From the NCBI RefSeq assembly GCF_000003605.2, contig NW_003139318.1, positions 233,972 through 297,971 of the forward strand: a stretch of DNA of 64,000 nt, given 5' to 3'. The stretch comes from Saccoglossus kowalevskii (lineage: Eukaryota; Hemichordata; Enteropneusta; Harrimaniidae). The translations under genes and the position numbers were made by a program. Below the pieces are notes generated by a model that worked only from the letters and a program-made list of their open reading frames with translations, searched no databases and was not told the origin of the DNA. Each line of letters opens with the position of its first letter. Position 1 is the first letter of the stretch. Shown piece by piece: positions 13,211-24,076 of this stretch.

Positions 13211-14197
13211 CAAGCCATGCATGGCACAGTCCCCGTTAGTTATCAAATTTATAATATATAGTTTTGTTTATAGTAATATAGCTGAAATATAACCATGTCA
13301 GGAATATGATTTTTCAACATTAAAATGATTGACATTTGTATCTGATCGTCAAAAAAGTACTTGTCCATATTGAGAGATATTGCTCTGGAACAGCTTTCAA
13401 AATCAGCCATTTTGAATACATGTATATATATAACATGATGTATAACAAATATATAAAATTTAAATATAATCAGTCAAAGCATTTAGGAGATATGGCTCTA
13501 GAAGCCCCATCATTAAGACAAAATGGCTGCCAGTCAGCCACTTTGAATCCAATCTGAAAAATAAAATGACGTGCATCAGAAACCTGTAATGTCTAATGTA
13601 CAAAATGTATGTTCCAAGTTTGAACAAAATCCATACATAAATGCCAGAAATGCTTGATATTTGATGATTTTTTAGCACAAAAATGGCCACCATTCAGCCA
13701 TTTTGAATAGGATCATCAAACCAATATAACTGTTTATATATGACATGATGCATAATGAATATTTAAAATTTGAATATAATCAGTCAAAACAAGTCGGAGA
13801 TAAGGCACGAGAACCACATTCATTAAAACAAAATGGCCGCCAGACAGCCATTTTGAATCCGATCTGAAAAATAAATGATGTGCATCAGGAACCTGTAATG
13901 TCTAACATATGTACCAAGTTTGAACAAAATCCATCCATAAATGCTTGATATTTGATGATTTTTTTAGCACAAAAATGGCGACCATTTGGCCATTTTGAAT
14001 AGGATAGTCAAACCAATATATCTGTCTATCTATGACATGATGTATAATGAATATTTAAAATTTGAACATAATCAGTGAAAGCAAGTCAGAATTATGGCAC
14101 GAGAACCACATTCATTAAAACAAAATGGCTCAGCCATTTTGAATCTTATCTGAAAAACAAAATTATTTGCATCAAGGTCCCATAATGTCAAATGTAC

Positions 14198-14402
14198 TGT
14201 GGAATACTTTATTTTCGCTGGAATTAATTTTCACTGAAAAGGCTTTTTGGGCGTTTTGTGTGGAATTAATTTTCACTGATTTTTGAGTTTAATTTGAAAT
14301 ATAGAAAAAAAAGTATATTCGCTGGATTTTATTTTCACGGAATCATCCCTTCAGCGAAAATAGCGAAATTAAATTCCAAGCAAAAATAAAGTATTCTACA
14401 GT
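14198..14402 (+). mobile_element. Family A MITE (CTGTRGAATAC), copy 1
   Basis: Element of 205 bp between TA dinucleotides. It begins CTGTGGAATACTTTATTTTC and ends in its near-complement GTATTCTACAG. Inside are more inverted blocks of ATTTTCGCTG and CAGCGAAAAT. It interrupts a HINE core repeat. Other core units read AATGTATGTACCAAG where this copy has AATGTA, the element, then TATATATCAAG. This is direct evidence for insertion at TA with TA duplication. No coding capacity. Confidence 0.88.
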
Positions 14403-14662
14403 ATATATCAAGTTTGAACAAAATCCATCTGTAAACAACCGAGAAATACTTGTTTTTGATGATTTTCAGCACAAAAATGGCCGCCATTCAACCATCTTGA
14501 ATCAGATCGTGAAACAAATTGACGTGCATATGTATACTATCCTGTATGATGTATGTGTGAAGTTTGATTGTGATTGGTCCAGGCATTTCTCAGATACAGG
14601 TCCGGACGCACGCACAGACGCACACACGCACGCACGCACAGACACACGGAGGTCAAAACATA

Positions 14663-14697
14663 AGTCCCCGTTTTCGGACTGCGTCCGAACAGGGACT
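14663..14697. repeat. 3'-terminal hairpin of HINE copy 1
   Basis: AGTCCCCG, TT, TTCGGAC, a TGC loop, then GTCCGAA and (C/A)GGGACT. The stem is interrupted only by two unpaired T residues. It is followed by AAAAAGTT. This copy has one change in the distal arm (CAGGGACT), which gives one weak pair. Confidence 0.9.
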
Positions 14698-14707
14698 AAA
14701 AAGTTAC

Positions 14708-15715
14708 ACTGCTTGGTGCAGGTAATTCCCAAAACCAACAAGCAAACTTAGCATGCTGGGAAATTTGCTATTTAAATTTTTATATAAATTGAGTAACAAA
14801 ATTTATTTTTATTGTGGCTGCAGCTGTAGGCTAGGTGAACATAGAACTTAGTTTCTTTTATTTTCGAGATAAGAGATTGTTTAAAGGAATAGGGTTTCCC
14901 GCTCCATGTCTCCAGGTGTTTTTCATTTACAATCAGTATTACCATTTCTCTCCTGCTTTTTTTTAACATATAGGATTCCAATAATGGCGAACAACGACAT
15001 CTGTTGGTGATACATATATACATCACTTAAGGTGGCGTACTAGTAGCACATGTTAAAATTTCAATTTTCTGCGCTGTAACCGTCGCATGGTTCCAAACCT
15101 AACTTGACACAATGGGAGGGATGCTTCACACATCTCTGGCCGCTGGGTTTGTGAGAACACCAGTATAAGAACAGTACAACCACACACTCTGAATTCATGC
15201 ATGAACATGTTTTGTAAAACGTTCTCTGATTCGATACATTAGTATATACATAAAAAAACTGTCCAATGGTGCGATACGTAGCCTGTAAATCTACAAGGTG
15301 ATCGAACAAAAAATTCAGAAATGACAGATGCCGTACGACCCGGGAATGCTGACGTTTAAAGATGAGACAAACTACAATTTTTAATATGATTACTGAATAC
15401 AGAACATCTTAGAAGTATCACCACTGTGCTATAAAATTAATGTCTCATCTGTGGAAGATGTGAATCGTTCAGCAGAAAAACTTAATGTGAGTTTATGCCT
15501 GCAGCACCAGAAACTTCAAAATGCTGTTTTGTTTCTGTCAGTCGCTAGTTACTGTGTATGTGGTTTGTACTAAACCATAAATATGAATCTTTCTATGTGC
15601 ATAGTTACAATACTATATGTTGTTGTCCAAGATTCAGTTTTATATTTCTATCTAGCAAATATTTATTTTGGCCATTTTGGAGCCGATTTTTTGTGTCAGT
15701 GGGTATGGTTTACCG
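14708..15715. other. Unannotated stretch
   Basis: No gene was recognised. Minus frames of 82-84 codons (14772-15026, 15061-15309) have no family match I can name. Confidence 0.4.
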
Positions 15716-15790
15716 GTATTGGTTAGCATGGCCGCCTGCAATTACAAGGCGATATATGCAGTGTGTGTGAGTTTGAATCAGACGTTGTAT
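15716..15790 (+). mobile_element. tRNA-like SINE head, second type
   Basis: A-box-like GGTTAGCATGGCC at 15721-15733 and B-box-like GAGTTTGAATC at 15769-15779, about 46 nt apart, resemble a tRNA promoter. There is no acceptor stem, so it is not a functional tRNA gene. It lies head-on to the tail of the minus-strand SINE next to it. Its body, if any, was replaced or is too diverged to see. Confidence 0.5.
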
Positions 15791-15799
15791 GTGTAAATC

Positions 15800-16195
15800 T
15801 TTTTTTGTTTCGTTTTTGTGCCATGCGACAGTTCCGGACATTGAATATCACTGTTGTCTTTCCTGACTTTTTTTTGTGTTTTACAAATGCTGACACATAG
15901 TGCATTTTTGCCACAGAAGTCATATTCATATTTGAGACTACATGTCAGGGCTGTGCGGCCATCTTCCTATCAAATGGCAATTTGTGCTATCCTGGTGTCA
16001 ACCAGGCTCGGTCGAACACAAGCACCTGCGGACCTTACCCAAGGTTTCCTCAAAGTCACAATGAATCTCGGCCATTGAGTCTGTGGCACACTCACCTAGG
16101 GTATGGGTCAACCCTTTTGATGATCAGCCTGAGGTTAGATTTGAACTTGATCATGAGTCTGATGCGACAACCACTATGCTACCTTTGACCGGTTG
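15800..16195 (-). mobile_element. tRNA-derived SINE, copy 2
   Basis: Read on the minus strand. The A box TAGCATAGTGGTT (about 16168-16181) and B box AAGTTCAAATCT (16137-16148) lie at tRNA-like spacing. They are followed by a body shared with copy 1 at 12791-13210 and an A-rich tail near 15803-15840. The head is better kept than in copy 1. The shared tail block (GTCAGGAAAGACAACAGTG, ATTCAATGTCC) may come from a partner LINE, but that partner is not visible here. Confidence 0.78.
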
Positions 16196-16528
16196 TAAAC
16201 GTGTAAACGTTTGTTTGCCTATAATTATATTAATATTATTATATTCATTCAAGTTACTATAAAGTAAAACTCAAAATATATTATTATTTAATTTATATCC
16301 ATTTGGTAATCATATATAATTATACAGCTGATGATATGAGAACATCTTTGGATTTGAAATATTACATCCACTGATTTGAGTCGCCTTGCATCTACTGTAA
16401 ACAAATCAATCTTGTTTTCTCTATTTAATAACGGATTTTGTGGTAATGTGAGATTGTCATCCGCAAATCCGCAACTTGCATGAGAAATCACATCCCAAGC
16501 CCTGGAGGTATGGGATTCTATTTCTATT

Positions 16529-16711
16529 CTGTTCTCAAGGTTGGAGCAACGTCACAGACTGTTCTATGTTGCTAAGATACCACTGTACTATGTATTTCTA
16601 TGGGGTCTGCGCAAGCTGCCGTGAAATACCAGTCGAAGAGTTTTCACCCTTTGTTTTAACTGTGATGGTTGCCAGGCAGCAAAAATACCTGGATGTCCAT
16701 CCCCGAGAATA
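16529..16711 (+). mobile_element. Family B MITE, internally deleted copy
   Basis: Diverged, shortened member of the CCTCGGGGGCGG family. It keeps CAACGTCACAGACTGTTC, CACTGTACTATGTATTTCTA, GGTTGCCAGGCAG and a degraded terminal GTCCATCCCCGAGAATA. The middle ~130 bp seen in the longer copies is missing. Confidence 0.75.
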
Positions 16712-17708
16712 GGATATGATTATATAAAATTTTTAGCAGCTTGAATTCTTTTGTGGTTGGGGAAAGTATAAACTTGAATGTGTCCCACAAAACATTTGAA
16801 GATTTCCCAGAATAGATTAGGAAGCAAGTTTTTTCATCAATGGGTATACATGTATTTATTGAAAAATGAAACAGAGTCTATGAGATACCTCCTGTAAGAC
16901 TGCTCACAAAATCTAGACTAAAAGTGCACGACCAGCACGTGGAAATGTATACAACAGTAACAAAGTTCTGGCGCCAACTTAGACGCATAAATTAAGAACT
17001 TATTTAGTAACAATGAATCACCTACATGCAATAGATGTAAACGATTGAATGGAAATAAATGATTATTCGAACCCGTCTCTCAAGATGGAAATTGATGTAA
17101 TGCATCTTATTAAGTCAACTTTCATTTAAATATTACACCACAGTTAAAAAAGGAATAATTATATTATTATAGCATAATAAATAAATACTGTAATTGAATC
17201 AATAAGAATTAAATGGATATGGTCTGACATTAATAAAATAATATTTTATAATAATAAACAACTTTTCATAGACAAGATGGATTTTCAAAATTATTTTGCC
17301 CATTGTTTGAGGTTTGTTTTCAGGCCGACATTCTCGTCAGGCTAACTTACTCATCGCGCACATTTGAAGTCGTTTACGCTCCAATATTCCTTGAGACTTA
17401 TAACTATGTTGTTTCTGACACTGTAATAGACTGTTACTTTCACAGACAGGGTCAATAACTGACGATAACATTCAATAGAAATACTTTTATCCGAACATAA
17501 TTTTAATCTGACAATTCATTGAATATAAATTACATGTGTCAACCCAAATTTACAGTTTCAGCCAAAAATTAATTCCACCAAAATAAGGTTACGTACAGTG
17601 TTATAGATCTAGCATGATAGTTTAACATTCCTAGATTTTACCCAGGGTTGCACTATCTATTAAGGTAGTCTCCAACTATTCAAACTTATAGAGAATGCCC
17701 ACGAACGT
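16712..17708. other. Mostly unannotated; one possible exon
   Basis: A 68-codon frame without a start codon runs from about 17253 to the stop at 17455. A T-rich acceptor-like GTTTGTTTTCAG precedes 17323. The peptide after it begins ADILVRLTYSSRTFEVVYAP and matches no family I recognise. The remainder is unremarkable AT-rich DNA. Confidence 0.25.
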
Positions 17709-17957
17709 TGAAGCGTTATTTTTGCAAACTTTTCTCAATGAAGCCTAAATTTCATTGAAATTGGAAAATCAGTGACACATTCTTTTTTTTTAATTCAAAT
17801 ACATCTAATTCAAACTGTATTTTGCAATTTGTTAAAGCGTTATTTTTGCAAACTTTTCTCAGTGAGGAGCCTAAATTACATTGAAATTGAAAAATCAGTG
17901 AATCTTTTTTTTAATTTAAATACATCTATTAAATTCAAACTGTATTTTGCGATGCAA
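17709..17957. repeat. Tandem duplication, 2 x ~123 bp
   Basis: Two adjacent diverged copies, both starting with AAGCGTTATTTTTGCAAACT (17711 and 17835) and both ending with TTCAAACTGTATTTTGC. Between these lie ATTGAAATTG and AAAAATCAGTGA blocks and a T-rich run. Confidence 0.9.
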
Positions 17958-18244
17958 TCACAGTATTGAAAATTAGATTGAGAAGAACACTGATAGATGA
18001 GCATTTCATCTCACTCCATTGAAAAGGTGTGGGTTTTTTTAGAAAAATGATCAATAAGAACATTAATGTGTGAGTGAACCTTTTTTTTCAAGTCATGAAT
18101 TGACAAATGCATGTACATCAATAATCTTGCAACTGCACTCATTATATATTACTCCACTACATGCTTAGCTACAATGCTAGTATTATCTTATCATGCTCAA
18201 CTACTGGCCATAAATTTAAGTGCTTGTGAAATGACATCAACATA

Positions 18245-19336
18245 AGCATTATGTCAATCATTTTAGTGACGGGTGATTATGGAGTATTCCTTGTGCAGAG
18301 CATTTAAACTGGCCAATGAAAATAAAGCGACCATATTTTATTTCAATTACAAAATTACAAAATCTTATAGGGTGTGATGTTCACATAAATCTGAATGGGT
18401 AATGTGATATTACTAGCATGACAGCTAGGCATTAGTGCAATGTTGTAAAGTGACTGGATTATGGGGGATTCTCTGTGCTAAGCATTCAAATTGGCCAATA
18501 AACATATTTGAGTATCTTATTTCCAGAGACCAATTATGAATTCGCATAGTGTGCAACATTTGCATAAATCTGAATGGGTAATGAGATATTACTAGCATCA
18601 CAGCTAGGCATTAGTGGAATGTTGTAAAGTGACTGGACTATGGGAGATTTCCTGTGCTAAGCATTAAAATTGGCCAATAAATATATTTGAGTATCTTATT
18701 TCCAGAGACCAATTATGAATTTGCATAGTGTGCGACATTTGCATAAATCTGAATGGGTAATGAGATATTACTAGCATCACAGCTAGGCATTAGTGGATTG
18801 TTGTAAAGTGACTGTATTATGAGGGATTTCCTGTGCTAAGCATTCAAATTGGCCAATAAACATATTTGAATATCTTATTTCCAGAGACTAATTATGAATT
18901 CGCATAGTGTGCGACATTTGCATAAATCTGAATGGGTAATGAGATATTACTAGCATCACATCTAGGCATTAGTGGAATGTTGTAAAGTGACTGACTTATG
19001 GGGGATTCTCTGTGCTAAGCATTCAAATTGGCCAATAAACACATTTGAGTATCTTATTTCCAGAGACCAATTATGAATTCGCATAGTGTGCAACATTTGC
19101 ATAAATCTGAATGGGTAATGAGATATTACTAGCATCACAGCTAGGCATTAGTGGAATGTTGTAAAGTGACTGCATTATGGGGGATTCCCTGTGCTAAGCA
19201 TTCAAATTGGCCAATAAACATATTTGAGTATCTTATTTCCAGAGACCAATTATGAATTCGCATAGTGTGCGACATTTGCATAAATCTGAATGGGTAATGA
19301 GATATTACTAGCATCACAGCTAGGCATTAGTGGAAT
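18245..19336. repeat. 179-bp satellite-like tandem array, about six units
   Basis: The landmark CTAGCATCACAGCTAGGCAT recurs at 18413, 18592, 18771, 18950, 19129 and 19308, so the period is exactly 179 bp. The five inner units are highly alike. The first (18245-18412) is much more diverged, and the last is cut off after about 30 bp. Most units hold the perfect palindrome ATTGGCCAAT and the phrase ATAAATCTGAATGGGTAATG. There is no open frame of note. Confidence 0.96.
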
Positions 19337-20396
19337 GGCGTATGTAGGATTCCACATAGATTCTTGAATTGTTCTACTTTATGATCACAATGGAATAAAA
19401 CTAACTCAGATAAGCTTTAAAATGGCAAGTCAACCAACCATCTCGAAAAAAACCTCTATCATTCCTTCCTATCAATATATACATCCTTGTATTTGCACGT
19501 TTTGGTTCTTGATCACAGAAAGGTTGATCAGGTCAGGTAAATGGCAATCCCATGTATGAGTTTGGAAATGCCACCTCAATTCATTGGTTCAGTAGTGAGA
19601 CTCAGATGTTCGGTTTCATCGTCTCCAGGGAAACAAGTCCACAGCGGTAGAAAGCATAGAAATCTACTACTATGAATCATTTGTACTTTTTTTTCGCAAT
19701 GCCAACTGAATAACAATTTTTTTGTCTGTATTTTTAGAGAAAATATCTATAATATATAAAATAGGACGGTTAGAAACTAAAATTAGCATAGTTTATCCAG
19801 CTAAATGACGGCAATTATGAATGTTGTTCACAAAATATTATAATTCTCTCAAAAATATTTGGTTGAAAATTAAATAATAAACAAAATGATGAAAAAATTT
19901 GGTGTGTGTGTGTGGGGGGGGGGGGGGGGGCAGGCAAAACGGACAAGTTGGGCCACATTTATCTATTTATTTGTGTTCACATGTATGCCCACAGCTCAAG
20001 TATTTTGTGTGTTTTTTCAATTGGTTAAGGGTTATCGAATCCCCAAATGATAAAATTTCAATAATTTTCTTAAATATACTGCTGATGCACATAAAATCAT
20101 GAAACGCAATCATTGCTTAAAAAGTAATGCAAAATCTAAATAAAATATATGAAAAAAAATAATTTCTGTCAGAACTTGTTTGTCAGTGAAAGGTACAATG
20201 ATATGACTCATCGCATCAAATGACCAAAAAAATCATGTTTTTTGAGTAAAAACTCTGAAATCCAACAGTTTGGCAGAATTAATTTTATACCAAATTATAA
20301 CCACGCATAAATTTGACAATTAAAATGAAATAAAAAAAAATCAGCAGAAAGCAACAATTTGTATCGGAAATGTACAAATATGCGCAGCAATGCCAA
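19337..20396. other. Unannotated stretch with a GT/poly-G tract
   Basis: No gene was recognised. A (GT)n run leads into 17 consecutive G residues (about 19901-19930). A 67-codon frame crossing it is an artefact of the low-complexity run. Confidence 0.6.
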
Positions 20397-20643
20397 TTAA
20401 CCTTTTTACTACCAGACTTTCTCGCCCAAAATTTTTTTGCATATTTTTCTTGAATATTCTTAAATATTTCTGGAAATGAACCATGATTTTGGAGCCAACA
20501 GATGAAATTTTAGTCAATTTTCAGTTTTTACTCAAAAAATGTGGCTATTTTTGTCCCAATCTTTTGAAGGAAAGTGCAGACGATATAGGGGACTATTTTG
20601 TGAATTTGCGATGAAAACAGGGAACTGGTGGTAAAAAGGTTAA
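20397..20643 (-). mobile_element. Family E MITE, piggyBac-like, copy 1
   Basis: Begins TTAACCTTTTTACTACCAG and ends CTGGTGGTAAAAAGGTTAA, so the arms are 15-19 bp inverted repeats flanked by TTAA. Shared internal blocks are TGGCTATTTTTGTC, GACTATTTTGTGAATTTG and CAATTTTCAGTTTTTACTCA. The TTAA ends suggest mobilisation by a piggyBac-type transposase; this is an inference. Length 247 bp, no coding capacity. Orientation is given relative to the copy at 54160. Confidence 0.85.
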
Positions 20644-21134
20644 AAACAAGTTAAAATTCATACAGGTAGCTTATGACTCATCCACCTGAATGATTAAAAA
20701 TATATGTGACAATGCGCATGTTAAGCGGATATCTTGACGAAACTGAGAAAAGAAAAGAAAAAATGCAAATATAAAGTTCAACTAGTGTCTACGAAGAATT
20801 CTGTTTAATTTATCATTTAATCATAATTTGATTAATTAAATATGATTTAATTTTTTTTTTAATTTAATGACGTATTATTTATCATTTATGGTAATGTGTT
20901 TTTTTTTTTCGTATTCAATTTAGATAATGTTGTTTAATACATCATACTGTAAATCATGTGATTTTCTCTGCTAAGAATTTTCAGGATTTGGTCATTTTAT
21001 GGTATCTATAAAAACAAAATGTTGTGAAAGCTGCTGTGTTGTAAGACTAAAAAAAAATCAAAATTTTCACAGACCCATGAAAGTTTTGTATCTCAAATCA
21101 AATTTCTTTAAAGTGATTCATAGTAGTTATTAAC
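20644..21134. other. Unannotated AT-rich stretch
   Basis: No gene was recognised. A TACTGTAAATCATGTGATTT sequence at about 20944 resembles one MITE end, but no matching second end was found. Confidence 0.4.
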
Positions 21135-21346
21135 TACTGTAGAATACTGTATTTTCGCTTGGAATTTATTTTCGCTATTTTCGCTGAATGGATGATTCCG
21201 TGAAAATAAAATCCAGCGAATATACTTTTTTTCCTATATTTCACATTAAATTCATCAAAAATCAGTGAAAATTAGTTCCATACAAAACGCCCAAAAAGCC
21301 TTTTCAGCGAAAATTAATTCCAGCGAAAATAAAGTATTCCACAGTA
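21135..21346 (-). mobile_element. Family A MITE, copy 2
   Basis: Begins TACTGTAGAATACTGTATTT and ends AAAGTATTCCACAGTA. It is opposite in orientation to the copy at 14198. It keeps all internal landmarks (AAAATAAAATCCAGCGAATA, AACGCCCAAAAAGCCTTTTC). Length 212 bp including TA flanks. Confidence 0.9.
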
Positions 21347-22225
21347 TTACCCCGGTAAGCGCAATCGATTTTCATACCAAAATTTTGGAGCAAAATTTTG
21401 AAAATATTCATAAATTATTCAATTTTTTGCTAATTTTTTAACCAGATGAACTAAAATTTGCTATTGCTTACAGGTTTTAAACTAAAATTTTAAAAATTTT
21501 AAAATTGGAAAAATGTTTTCGCAATGTAAGTGCGAAAAGCAAATATGCTACAGAAATAAGGTTGTTAAGTGGTTCGGAAAAATTTGTAAAAGTATATTCT
21601 GTAAGAGAATTTTTCAAACTTAACTGAAAGAGGAATAAAATTACTTGAACTGAAAAAAATCCAAACGTAGTACATTATCTAATAATAATTTAAAAGCAGT
21701 TTGTGATGAGAAAGAATCAAATTATAGAGGGAAAAAAAATCATGCTGATATTAGAGCAATTGGCATCGAATAGTTTTTAAATGCATACAGGAAGGGCTTG
21801 GAACCCTCTGCAAGTCATTTGAAAAGGCAGCCGTACTGCTGAAAACTGCACATTGGGGTTATTGTCACACGAGACAAATTGGCAATTTTTTAACACTTTT
21901 TAATGATACGAATGAGACAAAATCTTTGCGTCTGAGATAACAATTATAGTCTGAGTACTCCAGCAGTTATTGAAAAAAATCACACTGTTGAGTTGAATTG
22001 AAAATAGTATGAGTCTTTTAGTAAGGATTGAATGCTTAAAGAATTCTATAATAAATTGTATTTTGTTATTTAGTAATTGGTACACATAGCATCAATAACA
22101 AAACATATGTATAAGAAATTTCATTGTATGAACTAAATATAGTCACGCACGCTGTTCTATCGTTCACTAAATATATATTTGAATATTTTTTTTTCATTCA
22201 TACGAAGTCCACAATTCACGCCAAG
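21347..22225. other. Unannotated AT-rich stretch
   Basis: No gene or clear repeat was recognised. A 61-codon minus frame at 21900-22085 has no support. Confidence 0.45.
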
Positions 22226-23165
22226 ACCACCCCTTAAGCTTCCTCTCATTTCCTTCAACACAACCCCCTAAGTTACATTTTATTGCACAGAACCAGGCAT
22301 CTAATGTACAATGCACTTCACCACAACCCCCTAAGTTACCTATCATTACACACTACCAGGTATCTAATGTATATTGTACTTTAACACAACCCCCTAAGTT
22401 TCCTATCATTACACACTACCAGGTATCTAATGTATATTGTACTTTAACACAACCCCCTAAGTTACCTATCATTACACACTACCAGGTATCTAATGTATAT
22501 TTACTTCAACACAACCCCCTAAGTTTCCTATCATTACACACTACCAGGTATCTAATGTATATTGTACTTTAACATAACCCCCTAAGTTTCCTATCATTAC
22601 ACACTACCAGTATCTAATGTATATTGTACTTTAACACAAACCCCTAAGTTTCCTATCATTACACACTACCAGGTATCTAATGTATATTGTACTTTAACAC
22701 AACCCCCTAAGTTTCCTATCATAACACACTACCAGTATCTAATGTATATTTACTTCAACACAACCCCCTAAGTTACCTATCATTACACACTACCAGTATC
22801 TAATGTATATTGTACTTTAACACAACCCCCTAAGTTACCTATCATTACACACTTCCAGGTATCTAATGTATATTTACTTCAACACAACCCCCTAAGTTTC
22901 CTATCATTACACACTACCAGTATCTAATGTATATTGTACTTTAACACAACCCCCTAAGTTTCCTGTCATTACACACTACCAGTATCTAATGTATATTTAC
23001 TTCAACACAAACCCTTAAATTACCTATCATTACACACTACCAGTATCTAATGTATATTGCATTTCAACACAACCCCCTAAGTTACCTATCATTACACACT
23101 TCCAGGTATGTAATGTATATTGTACTTTAACACAACCCCCCTAAGATACCTATTATTGCACACAG
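22226..23165. repeat. ~63-bp minisatellite, about 15 units
   Basis: Tandem units built on AACACAACCCCCTAAGTT, CCTATCATTACACACTACCAG and TATCTAATGTATATTGTACT. The period is 63 bp, with shortened units of about 57-59 bp caused by loss of a few bases around TGTACTTTA or the G of CAGG. The C-rich block makes it stand out from the AT-rich surroundings. There is no coherent open frame. Confidence 0.95.
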
Positions 23166-23605
23166 ATACAAGTAATCCAATACCTGAATTGGATCACTAA
23201 ACTATGCATCAGGTGTCCATTACAATTCCTCAATCAGACCCTCCCACAGAAGTTCCTGTTACATTCCCACTAGCATTCCTCATCTGGACCCTGGAAGTAC
23301 CCCCCTTAAATTCCCACTAGTTTTCTCAACAAGACCCTCCAAGTTCCCCATTATATTCCCCTACTATATTGCAACAAATATCCCTTAAATGGGCCCTCCA
23401 AGTTCCCTGTTATATTGCAAATATTATTTCTCAACAAGACTCTCCAAGTTCCTCATTATATTCCTCCACAATATGCCCTGTTATATTCCAACTAGTATTC
23501 CTCAACTGGACCTTCAAAGTTCTTCATTATATATTCCTGCAACAAAAACTCAACTGGATTCGTTTGTTACAATTATACAAAAATCTCCCCTCTAATAATC
23601 AATAA
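23166..23605. repeat. Degenerate pyrimidine-rich repeat
   Basis: Loose recurrence of CTCAACAAGACCCTCCAAGTT, TATATTCC and CCCACTAG blocks at about 60-70 bp spacing. It continues the C-rich character of the preceding array and may be an older relative of it. Frames of 68-78 codons here (23369-23605) are side effects. Confidence 0.6.
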
Positions 23606-23884
23606 TATTCATCTCTCAGTAATATTCAATCTATGATATACAGCGATAAATTTGAGAAATAAACACAAAAAAAGTTATTCATTTGGAACACATCAAGTAT
23701 ACCCCTGGAAAATTACTACAGAAGAAAATGAGATAGTTGTGTTTTTCATGTTTCTCTGAAATCCAATTTGAATCATCAATCCATCTCATGCATCCTAAAT
23801 ATGAGAACAAGTAATTCAATTTGGAAATATTCGTTAACTGTACGTCTGATGTAACTAATTCTATTACCTTTACGTCATGCAATA

Positions 23885-24076
23885 TTTGGTCTAGTATATC
23901 ACCATGGCGATAACTATCATCCGCAAACCATGGAAACAGAATATAAAATCTATAGGAGAGATGTCGCCCTAATAAGCATGACCTATGACCCAAGCAATGC
24001 AAACTAAAAATACATCTTTAGATGGAGGAAGCATTTCTCTTATTACTAATTATAATGTCTGGTTGCCGTGGCAACA
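23885..24076. promoter_or_regulatory. Possible regulatory cluster: DR1 plus dyads
   Basis: A 190-bp stretch with TCACCATGGCGAT (about 23900), ACCATGGAAAC, a perfect nuclear-receptor DR1 TGACCTATGACCC (23979-23991; the complement is two AGGTCA-type half sites one base apart) and the dyad GTTGCCGTGGCAAC (24062-24075). The density of near-consensus sites suggests an enhancer or promoter. No transcript start is visible. The 107-codon minus frame at 23679-24002 overlaps it and has no recognisable domain. Confidence 0.3.

Larger units (their letters stand above)
13215..14707 (+). mobile_element. Helentron/HINE-like non-autonomous element, copy 1
   Basis: Composite element. Its 5' end has the perfect palindrome GCCATGCATGGC followed by ACAGTCCCCGTT (13228-13237). 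Next come about three core repeats of ~285-300 bp, each with AAAATGG(C)CGCCA and a paired CCATTTTGAAT motif and AAAATCCAT blocks. These are followed by a GACGCAC-rich microsatellite (about 14601-14650) and a 3' hairpin (14663-14697). The 5' GTCCCCGTT is the complement of part of the 3' hairpin stem, as with subterminal inverted repeats in HINE/DINE-1 elements. A family A MITE sits in the last core unit. Family assignment rests on architecture only. Oyster Pearl-type elements are an alternative. Confidence 0.65.

Noticed and set aside
14497-14751. 84-codon plus and 79-codon minus frames as genes
   Set aside because: They span the microsatellite and hairpin of HINE copy 1.
15721-15780. A functional tRNA gene
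   Set aside because: Box A- and box B-like sequences are present, but there is no acceptor stem or cloverleaf, so it is a SINE head.
16327-16360. CTGATGA followed by GAAA as another hammerhead
   Set aside because: No complementary stem II between the two boxes.
20944-20963. Another CTGTA-ended MITE
   Set aside because: Only one end is present; no inverted partner within a few hundred bases.
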